From an uncultured Opitutaceae bacterium (lineage in GTDB: Bacteria > Verrucomicrobiota > Verrucomicrobiia > Opitutales > Opitutaceae): a DNA stretch of 64,000 nt. Below are positions 17,817 through 29,558 of the stretch, piece after piece. The position numbers and the translations under genes were made by a program. The stretch spans positions 23,110-87,109 of the forward strand of contig CAIYUN010000085.1 of NCBI GenBank assembly GCA_903929355.1, given 5' to 3'. The notes under the pieces are model-generated. The model worked only from the letters and a program-made list of their open reading frames with translations. It ran no database searches and had not been told where the DNA came from. Numbering within the stretch: position 1 is the first letter of the stretch; each line of letters starts with the position of its first letter.

Positions 17817-19044
17817 CCCGCCGCCGATCGCGCCTGAGGTCAAATACACCCTTCTGGTCGTGGACGACGAGGAGGGGCCGCGGCATTCGTTGCGCATGGT
17901 CTTCCGCCATGACTTCGCCGTTCACGCAGTGGACTCGGGGGAGAAGGCGCTGCAGTTTGCGCGTGAAAACACGGTTCATGTGGCGATCCTCGACATCCGT
18001 CTGGCCGGATGCTCGGGGATCGAAGTGCTGTGCTCGCTCAAGGAGATCGATCCCAAGATCGAGATCCTCATGCTCACGGCTTACGAAACCTTGGAAACGG
18101 CCCGGCAGGCGCTCCGGCTCGGCGCGTGTGATTATCTGAGCAAACCCTTTGACCTGCCCGCCATCCGGGCCGCCGTGGCGCGCGCCCTGCATCTGCGCAA
18201 GATCTCCGAATCGCTGGCCTCCACTGCGGACCGGCTGCAGGAACTGACCGGGCGTCTGGGCGACTCGTCCCTGCGGGAAGAGATGTCGCGCACCACCACC
18301 GAGATCTACGCCGGGGTGCTCCACGACATCAACAACCCGCTGACCGTCATCAGCGGCTACGTCGAGCTGCTGGAATCGCGCCTCCAAAAGGCCACGGCCC
18401 TGCATGGCACCGACCTCGAGGAGGTCCGCGACAACGTCAATACCATCGCCAAGCAGGTCAACACCTGCACCGCGATCGCGTCCCGGTACCTGCGTTTTGT
18501 GCACCGCCGGTCCGGGGGGGGCGTGAGCCTGCCCGTCAACCAGGTCCTCGCCGATGTGCAGACGCTGCTGAAGGCCCATCCGGCGGCGAAGCGCGGCCGC
18601 CTCGCGCTCAAACCGCTCGACCACGACGCCTCGCCGCACATTGACGCGACGGATTTCATCCAGGTGTTGCTCAATCTGGTCATCAACGCGTTTCAAAGCA
18701 GCCCCGCGTCCCAGACCGTCTGGCTCATCGCCGAGCGGCTGACCGAGACGCCCGCCCTGCCCGCGACCGCCCTCTCCGGCACGGAGGCGGTGATCGGGCT
18801 GGATGTCTTTGCCAGCGCCCCGCCGCTGCTGGCGATCACCGTGCTGGACCAAGGGGCGGGCATCAGCGCGGAGAATCTCCCGAGGATTTTCGACGCCTAT
18901 TTCACGACCAAGGCCCAGACCGGCACGGGACTCGGCCTCGCGATCGTCGCCCGCCTGGTGCGCGCGCACCACGGCTTGATCCGGGTGAAAACCCGGCCCG
19001 GCGAAGGCACCAGCATCACACTCTATTTTCCGCTGAAGGAGTGA
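17782..19044 (+). CDS. Receiver domain fused to histidine kinase domain
   Basis: LLVVDDEEGPRHSLRMVF...VAILDIRLAGCSG...YLSKPFDLP; HDINNPLTVISGYVELL; GTGLGLAIVARLV. Confidence 0.9.
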   Translation: MPSPSPSPIVSDPPPIAPEVKYTLLVVDDEEGPRHSLRMVFRHDFAVHAVDSGEKALQFARENTVHVAILDIRLAGCSGIEVLCSLKEIDPKIEILMLTAYETLETARQALRLGACDYLSKPFDLPAIRAAVARALHLRKISESLASTADRLQELTGRLGDSSLREEMSRTTTEIYAGVLHDINNPLTVISGYVELLESRLQKATALHGTDLEEVRDNVNTIAKQVNTCTAIASRYLRFVHRRSGGGVSLPVNQVLADVQTLLKAHPAAKRGRLALKPLDHDASPHIDATDFIQVLLNLVINAFQSSPASQTVWLIAERLTETPALPATALSGTEAVIGLDVFASAPPLLAITVLDQGAGISAENLPRIFDAYFTTKAQTGTGLGLAIVARLVRAHHGLIRVKTRPGEGTSITLYFPLKE

Positions 19045-19122
19045 GATATCTCACAAAACTTGGCCTGACCCCCGCAGGACTCCCGGCTTGACGCCCAAGT
19101 GTGACTGGTGACACTCGCGGAC

Positions 19123-19347
19123 ATGAGTACGATTTCCATCAAGCAGCTTCACGCCGAGACCGGCCGCTGGGTGCGCGCCGCCAGGCTGCGGCCCATCACC
19201 GTGACCGACCACGGTGAGCAGGTGGCTGTCATCAACGCTTATTCGCCCGAACTCATCCCCCGCCCGGTTTTTTCCCTGCAAGGCCGCCGCCGCCCGAAAG
19301 TCCTCACCGACTCCACCGTTTTCATCTCTGAGGATCGCGACCGGTGA
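19123..19347 (+). CDS. Phd/YefM-type antitoxin
   Basis: MSTISIKQLHAETGRWVRAARLRPITVTDHGEQVAVI; overlaps downstream PIN gene. Confidence 0.8.
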   Translation: MSTISIKQLHAETGRWVRAARLRPITVTDHGEQVAVINAYSPELIPRPVFSLQGRRRPKVLTDSTVFISEDRDR

Positions 19348-19787
19348 TGCTGTATCTGGACACTTCCTGTCTCGCCAAAATCTATCTCGACGAGCCCGGG
19401 GCCGGTGCCTTTGTCGCATGGCTGGCCGGCAAGACGGGGCTGGTCTGCGCCCATCATGGTCGCCTTGAATTGGTGGCCGCCTTGAAGCGCAACCACCGAG
19501 AGTCCAGGATAACTGCTGCGGAGTTGCGCGACTTGCTCCGCCAGCTCGCCGATGACGAACGCTCGGGCCTGATCCGTTGGCTGCCCCTTGGCGCCAGCCT
19601 GATTGAATCCGCCTGCCAGCAAACCGCCGCACTCCCCCCGTCCGTTTTTATCCGAGCAGGAGACGCCCTGCACCTCGCCTGCGCGGGCGACGCGGGCCTG
19701 AAGGAGATTTACAGCCACGACCGTCACCTGCTCGCTGCCGCGCCCCACTTTGGCCTCAAAGGCCGCGACGTGATCACGGGCGCATGA
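19344..19787 (+). CDS. PIN-domain (VapC-type) toxin
   Basis: MLYLDTSCLAKIYLDEPGA ... RAGDALHLACA; acidic PIN residues. Confidence 0.87.
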   Translation: MMLYLDTSCLAKIYLDEPGAGAFVAWLAGKTGLVCAHHGRLELVAALKRNHRESRITAAELRDLLRQLADDERSGLIRWLPLGASLIESACQQTAALPPSVFIRAGDALHLACAGDAGLKEIYSHDRHLLAAAPHFGLKGRDVITGA

Positions 19788-19947
19788 ATCCTGAGTTCAT
19801 AGCCCATGATTCGGAAAACCATTACATTGTTAGCTACCCTCCTGCTGATTGCATCGGCGAAAGCCAACCAATCCCGCCGACGTGGAGTAGTATGAATATA
19901 ACCGAGGGCCTTGCCAAACGGGCTCCCGGTGCCCATCTTCGAGGCCC

Positions 19948-20604
19948 ATGTACTTCGACAACCTTCAGCCGCACCTCTCCAACCCCATCCTCCCGCGCAA
20001 TGACGACGACGACGATGAGGACGAGCAGTCCGATGCCGCCGCCAAAAAGGGCGGCGCCCCGGTGGCCCACCTGATCCAGAAAAAGTTTCTCGCTCAGCGT
20101 AAAATCTTCCTCTGGGGGGCCGTGACCGACGAGACAGCGAAGGATCTCACGGAAAAGCTGCTCTACCTCGAGGCCACCGGCCCCGGCCAGGAGATCACGT
20201 TTTACCTGAACACCCCCGGGGGCTCGATCACCGCGGGCATGGCAGTCTACGACACCATGCGGCTCATCACCTCTCCCATCACCATCGTGGTCACCGGGAT
20301 GGCGGCCTCCATGGGATCGATCCTCCTGTGCGCGACCACCAAGGGCCGGCGTCTGCTCTACCCCCACGCCCGGGTGCTGATCCACCAGCCGCTCATCTCC
20401 GGCCGCTTCATCGGCCCGGCGACCGACATCAACATCCAGGCCATGGAAATGGAGAAACTGCGCGCCGAGTTGAACGAAATCCTGGCGCACGCCTCGGGCC
20501 AGCCGCTGGAGCGGGTCAACCGCGACACCGACCGCGATTTTTATCTGAACGCGCAGGAGGCCATCGCCTACGGCCTGGCGGACAAGATTGTGGAAAAGCT
20601 GTGA
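19948..20604 (+). CDS. clpP: ATP-dependent Clp protease proteolytic subunit
   Basis: FYLNTPGGSITAGMAVYDTMR, GMAASMGS, RVLIHQP, DRDFYLNAQEAIAYGLADKI. Confidence 0.95.
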   Translation: MYFDNLQPHLSNPILPRNDDDDDEDEQSDAAAKKGGAPVAHLIQKKFLAQRKIFLWGAVTDETAKDLTEKLLYLEATGPGQEITFYLNTPGGSITAGMAVYDTMRLITSPITIVVTGMAASMGSILLCATTKGRRLLYPHARVLIHQPLISGRFIGPATDINIQAMEMEKLRAELNEILAHASGQPLERVNRDTDRDFYLNAQEAIAYGLADKIVEKL

Positions 20605-20607
20605 CCC

Positions 20608-22275
20608 TCAGCTTTTCGGCTTGGTCGCGGCTTTCAGGTCATTGATCTCCGCCTCCCAGCGGGCGGCCTGGGCGACATCCTTGGCCGCGTGCGCCGCCGC
20701 CACCGCCGACGGGAGCCAAATCGGCCGCAAATCGCCGGTCAGGATCCGACCGGTCAAAAGCAACTGCCAGGCTTGCAAAGCCCGGTCGGTCGCACCGAGG
20801 GCCTCGAACGTCCGCGCCACCACCGCGAGCAGCGGCGCGTCGCCCTCTTTCACCTGGTAGTCCGCCGCCACGCAGGGTTCGAGCGCGCCTTTGGCCCCGT
20901 CCGTGTTGCCGGCGGTCCGCATCAGGTCGGCGAGAGTCAGGGCCACTGGCAGCGAAAATGCCATGCGCTGCGCCTCCTGGCCCTCGGCAAGGGCCTCGTT
21001 GAGTTTGCCGGCCGCCGCCAGCAGACGCATGCGCCGGAGGAGCAGATATGGCAACTGCTCCGGCGGGAGCTGGGCGCGGTCCCGCCACTGGTCGTCAAAG
21101 GATTTTTTGAACGGGCGGTAGAGCGGGTCGCCGATCAGCACGCCCATCCAACTGTAGCCCGGAATCGAGTAGGCCGCCGCGTCGCCCAGGGTTTCGCCGC
21201 GCGCCAGCGCGTGCAGGAGCAACTGCGGCTCGTGCGTGAGTTGAAGGTAGGGTTCATAGACATTGCCCAAAGTGGCCGTGGCCCCGCGGGCGACCAACGC
21301 CGGGGTCCAGGTGGTGGTTGAACGCATGGTGGTCGCGGAAAAGCTGTTGATGTGGAGCGCCACGGCCCCCGGGGGGAAGCGGAAGCCCGGGCGCGCAAAC
21401 GGCCCGTCCACCCCAAAGGAATACCAGCCGAAGTAGAGCACGGACGCGTCGCACCGTGCGTCAGGCGGCATGGTGTTGGGCTTGCGATCCACCTCGCCGT
21501 CGAAACCGAGATCGGCCAGCTCCTTGATCGTCGCCTCCAGCCACTGGTCGCCGATCGGATAGGGACCGCCGAGGTCAACGTAGCTGCGGCCGACCAGGCC
21601 GGTCGCCTCGGCCGCGAGGGCCAGATCGACCAACCCGGCCGCATCCGCCGCCGTCGGACCGTCGAGCCGGCCCACTTTCACGACCAACTGCTCGGTCGCG
21701 GCGATGGGGTGGTCGTTGTGAAAAAGCGGATTGGGCACATAGCCGGTCAGCGGGTAGCCGCTTTGCGCCAGCAGCGCCAGTTCCGAGTCCACTGCGGCGG
21801 CGTTGGTGCCAAAAATGGCGTTGGCCCGGGCCTGCCGGGAGTCAACGGGAAGCGTCGGGTCGGAGTCCACGCGCAGGGGCACCCCGCGGCAGACAACGAG
21901 GTAGGCAATCCGGTGGCCCAGCATCGCGTATTTGCGGGCCGGCGGCCTGGGCGGATCGCCGGTCGGAGGGAAGACGAAACCCTGAATCCAGTCCGCCCGC
22001 ACCAGCGCATCCTGCAAGGGTTGGTAAAGTGTGGCGTTAAACTCGGAGCGGGAGATGGTCTCCGCGGTCGAAAGACTGAGCAGGAAAATATTGGCCGCGG
22101 GCACGCCGCGCCGCGCCGCATAATGATGGGCGATGGCCACCGAGTCGGGATCCTCGCGGTTGGCCAGGATGATGACGCGGGCCGCCGGGTTATCGGGAGC
22201 CGCGTCCGCACCGCGCAGCCACGCGCCCGCCGCAAAGGCGAGGACGGGGAAAAGAAGGCAACGGCGGAAATTCAT
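20608..22275 (-). CDS. TIGR03790-like secreted protein of unknown function
   Basis: Signal peptide; ARVIILANREDPDSVAIAHHYAARRGVPAANIFLL ... IAYLVVCRGVPLRV. Confidence 0.75.
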   Translation of the reverse strand: MNFRRCLLFPVLAFAAGAWLRGADAAPDNPAARVIILANREDPDSVAIAHHYAARRGVPAANIFLLSLSTAETISRSEFNATLYQPLQDALVRADWIQGFVFPPTGDPPRPPARKYAMLGHRIAYLVVCRGVPLRVDSDPTLPVDSRQARANAIFGTNAAAVDSELALLAQSGYPLTGYVPNPLFHNDHPIAATEQLVVKVGRLDGPTAADAAGLVDLALAAEATGLVGRSYVDLGGPYPIGDQWLEATIKELADLGFDGEVDRKPNTMPPDARCDASVLYFGWYSFGVDGPFARPGFRFPPGAVALHINSFSATTMRSTTTWTPALVARGATATLGNVYEPYLQLTHEPQLLLHALARGETLGDAAAYSIPGYSWMGVLIGDPLYRPFKKSFDDQWRDRAQLPPEQLPYLLLRRMRLLAAAGKLNEALAEGQEAQRMAFSLPVALTLADLMRTAGNTDGAKGALEPCVAADYQVKEGDAPLLAVVARTFEALGATDRALQAWQLLLTGRILTGDLRPIWLPSAVAAAHAAKDVAQAARWEAEINDLKAATKPKS

Positions 22276-22401
22276 GCGCGAACCTTAAGCTGTGTGAGCG
22301 AGGCCGGGATGGCGAGCCGGGGTTGAAAAATTCCGCCCGGGATGACGCGAGGTTGCAACCGTCCCGGCCATCGGGTTGACTGGGCCCAACCTGCCGCCGC
22401 C

Positions 22402-23427
22402 ATGATCTCCCGCCTGCTGCCCCTCCTCTGCGCCGTGTGCGGCCTCGCCGTGCCGGCGCTCCATGCCTGGGACTACGACGGACACCGGATGGTGAATCAG
22501 CTGGCACTGGCGGGGCTGCCGCCAACCTTTCCCGCCTTTGTGCGGACGCCCGAGGCGGCCGAGCGCATCGCCTTCCTCGCCGGCGAGCCCGACCGCTGGC
22601 GCAACGTGACCGACCTTCCGCTCCGCCAGGCCAACGGGCTCGATCACTACCTCGACCTCGAGCAGCTCACCGCCGCCGGGCTGGCGCCCGCCACGGTGAG
22701 CGCGCTCCGCTATGAGTTTGCCGCGCAGTTTGCCGCCGGGCGGGCGCAGCACCCGGAGAACTTTTCCATGGTTGATCCCGCCAGGAACGCCGACCATACC
22801 CGCGAATGGCCGGGCTTCCTGCCCTGGGCCATCACCGAGTACTACGAGAGGCTCAAATCCGCATTCTCCTACCTGCGGACTTTTCAGGAATCGGGCGGGA
22901 GGCCGGAGGAAATCGCCAACGCGCAGGCCGACATCATTTATCTCATGGGAGTGATGGGCCACTATGTGGGCGACAGCACGCAGCCGCTGCACACGACCAT
23001 CCACAACAACGGCTGGGTGGGCGCGAACCCCAAGGGCTATACAACGTGGGAGGGCTTTCACGCATGGATCGACGGGGGGTTCAACGCCAAGATCGGCCTG
23101 AAGCCGGGGGACGTCGCCCCGCAGGCGCGGGCCGCCAAAGTACTGCCGACCGCGACCGCGGCCGGGGCGAGGGACAGGCTGTTCGGCGAAATCATGGACC
23201 ATCTGGTCGCGGAAAGCGCCCGCGTCGAACCGCTCTACGAACTGGACAAGGAGAAGAAGCTCAGCGGCACGATGCCCGGCAGCGAGGAAGGCCGGGCGTT
23301 CCTTGAGGAGCAACTGCTGCGCGGGGGCGAGCTGCTGTCGAGCCTGTGGCTGACCGCCTCGCGCAACGCCCAGCCGGACACCTACCTGCGTGCGCAGCTC
23401 CTCAAACGGCAGGCCGGGGCGAAATAA
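22402..23427 (+). CDS. S1/P1 nuclease-like zinc-dependent protein
   Basis: Mature N-terminus WDYDGHRMVNQLA; MGVMGHYVGDSTQPLHTTIHNNGW. Confidence 0.8.
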   Translation: MISRLLPLLCAVCGLAVPALHAWDYDGHRMVNQLALAGLPPTFPAFVRTPEAAERIAFLAGEPDRWRNVTDLPLRQANGLDHYLDLEQLTAAGLAPATVSALRYEFAAQFAAGRAQHPENFSMVDPARNADHTREWPGFLPWAITEYYERLKSAFSYLRTFQESGGRPEEIANAQADIIYLMGVMGHYVGDSTQPLHTTIHNNGWVGANPKGYTTWEGFHAWIDGGFNAKIGLKPGDVAPQARAAKVLPTATAAGARDRLFGEIMDHLVAESARVEPLYELDKEKKLSGTMPGSEEGRAFLEEQLLRGGELLSSLWLTASRNAQPDTYLRAQLLKRQAGAK

Positions 23428-23435
23428 GACAGGCC

Positions 23436-23500
23436 TGATTATTTACAGGAGGCAAAGGAGAGAACTGAGGATCACAGCAGAACAGAATCCAGAAAAGGGG
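23436..23500. repeat. Degenerate dispersed repeat (acaggaggcaaaggagagaactgag...)
   Basis: Purine-rich acaggaggcaaaggagagaac/acagcagaacagaat text; same style as other intergenic repeats here. Confidence 0.4.
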
Positions 23501-23522
23501 CCGCCCCCACTCCAGGGCGCCC

Positions 23523-26051
<2,529 letters not shown>

Positions 26052-26063
26052 GGAAGCGGGCGG

Positions 26064-27149
26064 TTAATTCCGGCCACCCAGCATAAAGTCGGGTTTGGCA
26101 AAATTGGCAAACTCGGAACGCAACAACCGGGCGCACAGAAGATCCCGCGCCCCGGGCTCGAGCTCGTGGCGGGCGGCATGCTGCAAGTGACCCGGTTGGA
26201 CCTCGATGAGCAGCCGGTCGGTGATCGCCCGCGTGCCGGCCGGAAAGGCGCCGAGGTCGATGCCGAGCCGGAGCAACGAGAGGAGGTTCATCGCCTCGCT
26301 CGAGCTCAGCAGATGGCTTTGCTGGAGAATGCCATAGGCCCGGCCGATCTTGTCGTAGAGCTTGGCCCCGTCGGTTTCCAGAAGCTTGGCGCGGGCGTTG
26401 AGCTCGTGCTCGAGGATGGTGTCGAGCACGCTGCCGAGGCGGGAGAGGATCTGCTCCTCGGTCTCACCCAGGGTGGTCTGGTTGGAAATCTGGAAAATGC
26501 TGCCGGAGGCGTCCGAACCCTCGCCGAAAAGGCCACGCACCACCATGCCGAGCTGGTTGACGGCGCGGACCACCCGCTCCATCTGGCTGGAGATGACGAG
26601 CGCCGGCAAGTGCATCATGGCGGAGGCCCGCATGCCGGTGCCGAGATTGGTGGGGCAGGCGGTCAGGTAGCCCAGCGTGGGGGAGAAGGCGTAGTCGAGC
26701 CGCTCCTCCAGGGCGGAGTCGAGATCGTTGATGGCACCCCAGGCCTTCTTGAGCTGCAGGCCGGCCCGCAGCACCTGGAGGCGGAGGTGATCCTCCTCAT
26801 TGATCATGACCGAGACGGTCTGCTCCTTGTTGATGACCACTCCCGCCGGGCCGGCGGAACCGCTCAGCTCGCGCGAAATCAGGTGACGCTCAACCAGCAT
26901 CAGCTTGTCAAGATCGGACAGCTCGCCCACCGCCGCGCTGGCGGCGCGCCGCAGGGGCGAGGCGGATTCCAGGGCCGTGCGGCAGGTCTCCAAAGTTTTC
27001 TCGCGCTGGGCCGGCTTGGCCCAGCCGGGAAACGGCGTTCCGGCCAGGTTGCGCGCGAGACGGATGCGCGTCATCAGCACGATGGCGGTCTTGCTGCTCG
27101 CCACATCGGTGAGCTCGGACGGGGCGGCCAGAAGCGCGGAAATGGTCAT
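26064..27149 (-). CDS. mcsB: Protein-arginine kinase McsB (ATP:guanido phosphotransferase)
   Basis: VLMTRIRLARNLAGTPFPGWA, INEEDHLRLQVL, SPTLGYLTACPTNLGTGMRASAMMHLPAL. Confidence 0.93.
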   Translation of the reverse strand: MTISALLAAPSELTDVASSKTAIVLMTRIRLARNLAGTPFPGWAKPAQREKTLETCRTALESASPLRRAASAAVGELSDLDKLMLVERHLISRELSGSAGPAGVVINKEQTVSVMINEEDHLRLQVLRAGLQLKKAWGAINDLDSALEERLDYAFSPTLGYLTACPTNLGTGMRASAMMHLPALVISSQMERVVRAVNQLGMVVRGLFGEGSDASGSIFQISNQTTLGETEEQILSRLGSVLDTILEHELNARAKLLETDGAKLYDKIGRAYGILQQSHLLSSSEAMNLLSLLRLGIDLGAFPAGTRAITDRLLIEVQPGHLQHAARHELEPGARDLLCARLLRSEFANFAKPDFMLGGRN

Positions 27150-27151
27150 GG

Positions 27152-27658
27152 TCAGGATTGGGCCGGAGGTGGCTCGAAGGTCTGCCGCACCTCGTGGATT
27201 TCGTCGCGGAAGCGGGCCGCGTCCTCATAGCGCTCGGCCTTGATCGCGTCCCCGAGGTTGGACTCGAGGCGGGTGAGGCGGTCGTAAAGCGATTTTCGCT
27301 CCAAGGCCTTGCGCGGCACCTTGCCGATGTGGGTGACGCCCTTGTGCATGTTCTCCAGCAGCGGGGCGAGCATGGCCTGAAACGTTTCGTAGCAGTGTGG
27401 GCAGCCAAAACGACCGTGTTTCTTGAAGTCGCCCGGCGTGAAGCCGCACTGCTCGCACCGCAGGCCGGCGGCGGCCGAGGGGGCGAGCGAGGCCTTCAGC
27501 AGCAGGTCGGAAAGCGAAAAACCGCTGGGGTCGGTCACGCCCTTGGCCTGCGCGCAGGCTTCACAGAGATCCACCTTGTGGACCTTGCCGTCCACGATCT
27601 GCGTGAGGTGGACCGTCGCAGGCTGGGTGCAGAGGCTGCATTTGAGCGGGTTGGGCAT
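27152..27658 (-). CDS. mcsA: McsA-like zinc-finger UvrB/UvrC-motif protein
   Basis: Four CxxC motifs (CSLC, CEAC, CEQC, CPHC) and C-terminal UVR motif; adjacent to mcsB. Confidence 0.88.
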   Translation of the reverse strand: MPNPLKCSLCTQPATVHLTQIVDGKVHKVDLCEACAQAKGVTDPSGFSLSDLLLKASLAPSAAAGLRCEQCGFTPGDFKKHGRFGCPHCYETFQAMLAPLLENMHKGVTHIGKVPRKALERKSLYDRLTRLESNLGDAIKAERYEDAARFRDEIHEVRQTFEPPPAQS

Positions 27659-27730
27659 GGAGTAAATCGAGTGTGCAATATATATGCCAAGGTTTCGGCG
27701 GCTGGCAAGTCTGGCCGCCGGATGCGCCGC

Positions 27731-28597
27731 CTAAAGCCGCACGCCCTCGGTCAGCGAACGCTGGCGGAAGGCCGCGCGCACCCGGGCCGTGACGGGGCCG
27801 GGCCGGCCGGAGCCGATCTCGCGGCCATCCAGCTTGACGACGGGGATGACCTCCGCGCCGGTGCCGGTGAGGAAACACTCGTCGGCGCACCACACGTCAT
27901 ACCGGGTCAGGTCAGTCTCCCGGGTGGGCAGGCCGAGCTCCTGCGCGAGGTCGAGAACCGTGCCGCGGGTCACCCCGCGGAGCGCGCCATGCGCAGACGC
28001 CGGGGTGAGCAGCACGCCGCCCTGCACGATGAAGATGTTGTCCGCGGTGCATTCGGCGACGTAGCCCTGCTCGTTGAGCATGATGGCCTCCAGGGCGCCC
28101 GCCTGCCGGGCCTCGATCTTGGCGAGAATGTTGTTGAGGTAATTGAGCGACTTGACGGTCGGCGGCAGCGCGGCCGGGCCGATCCGACGCGTCGCCACCG
28201 TGACGATGGCGAGCCCGAGCTCATAGTGCTCGGGAGGATAAATCGCGATTTTGCCCGCGATGATGAAAACCGACGGCCGGGCGCAGGACCAGGGCGCCAA
28301 CCCGAGGTCGCCGACCCCGCGGGTGACCACCAGGCGGATGTAGGCGTCGGTCAGGTGGTTGGCGCGGCAGGTGGCGCAGACGGCCTCGCGCAGCTCGGCG
28401 CGGGAGAGCGGCAGCGTCAGGAGAATGGCCTTGGCGGAATATTCCAGCCGCACGAGATGCTCCTCGAGACGGAAGACGTTGCCCCCATACAGGCGGATGC
28501 CCTCGAACACGCCGTCGCCGTAGAGCAGGCCGTGGTCAAACACGGAGATCTTGGCGTCGGCTTCGTCGACCAATTTGCCATCAAGGTAAATCTTCAT
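27731..28597 (-). CDS. ilvE: Branched-chain amino acid aminotransferase (class IV)
   Basis: YGDGVFEGIRLYGGNVF, KSLNYLNNILAKIEA, EAIMLNEQGYVAECTADNIF. Confidence 0.9.
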   Translation of the reverse strand: MKIYLDGKLVDEADAKISVFDHGLLYGDGVFEGIRLYGGNVFRLEEHLVRLEYSAKAILLTLPLSRAELREAVCATCRANHLTDAYIRLVVTRGVGDLGLAPWSCARPSVFIIAGKIAIYPPEHYELGLAIVTVATRRIGPAALPPTVKSLNYLNNILAKIEARQAGALEAIMLNEQGYVAECTADNIFIVQGGVLLTPASAHGALRGVTRGTVLDLAQELGLPTRETDLTRYDVWCADECFLTGTGAEVIPVVKLDGREIGSGRPGPVTARVRAAFRQRSLTEGVRL

Positions 28598-28710
28598 TTG
28601 ACAAGCCTAGGAAACGCACCGGGGATTTGTCCAGACTTGCCGGAATTTCTTCTTGTCATGCCGTCCGACCTGTCCCACGTTTGCACCCTCAACTCCAATC
28701 CCCTCCCCTT

Positions 28711-29454
28711 ATGTCCAACCTCACCTCACGCCCCACCCGGGGTTTTACCCTCATTGAGCTGCTGACCGTCATCGCGATCATCGGCATTCTGGCCGCGATC
28801 ATCATCCCGACGGTCGGCGGCGTGCTCAAATCCGCCCAGCGCAATGTGGATGGAACCAGCCTGCGCACCATCTGCCAGTCCGCCATCACCTATGCGTCGG
28901 ACAACAACGGCTACCTGCCCGACCCGCTCTCCACCGCCGGTCAGCAGATCACGGGCGGCTCGCAGTATTTCATCTGGTGCGGCCTGTTGGCCAAGGGCGG
29001 CGACATGTCCGAGCCCAAGCTTTACTTCTCCAAAGTCGATGACACCAATGATCCCGGCGCCAGCCTGCCGACCGCCGTCGTCAACCCCCTGAACAAACTA
29101 CAGCTCGACGCCACTTTTGTCACGAAGATCCCCGCCTTCGAGTTTGTGGGCGGAACCCGCCAGACCGATCCGTCCACCGCGCCCATCGGTTACACCCGTG
29201 GGCTCCAGCGCGACGGCACTTGGGACCTGAACAAAGCCCCTTACAAGGATCTTGGCGGATTTATCTTCTTCCTCGGAAACAACCTCCAGTACTACAAGGG
29301 CTCCACGAACGCGGGCCTCACCCAGACCAACGGCAAGCCCACGAGCAATCTGGCGCAGTGCGTGCCCATCACCACGGGTGGCACGCAACGCTTCTACGGA
29401 CTGGTCAATGACCTGGGCACCGCCGGCGGCTCCGTGCCTGACCCCGCGCAGTAA
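28711..29454 (+). CDS. Type II secretion/pilin-like pseudopilin
   Basis: Prepilin peptidase site and hydrophobic helix RGFTLIELLTVIAIIGILAAIIIPTVGG. Confidence 0.92.
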   Translation: MSNLTSRPTRGFTLIELLTVIAIIGILAAIIIPTVGGVLKSAQRNVDGTSLRTICQSAITYASDNNGYLPDPLSTAGQQITGGSQYFIWCGLLAKGGDMSEPKLYFSKVDDTNDPGASLPTAVVNPLNKLQLDATFVTKIPAFEFVGGTRQTDPSTAPIGYTRGLQRDGTWDLNKAPYKDLGGFIFFLGNNLQYYKGSTNAGLTQTNGKPTSNLAQCVPITTGGTQRFYGLVNDLGTAGGSVPDPAQ

Positions 29455-29477
29455 GCCCTCCACCGCACCAATCCTCC

Positions 29478-29505
29478 AGCCCCGCCGACCAGCGGGGCTT
29501 TTTTG
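29478..29505 (+). terminator. Rho-independent terminator after the pseudopilin gene
   Basis: AGCCCCGC-CGACCA-GCGGGGCT followed by a T run. Confidence 0.88.
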
Positions 29506-29558
29506 TTTACCACGCCACGCGCCGTTTTGCTCCCACCACCAACGGGCTTCCCTCCTTC

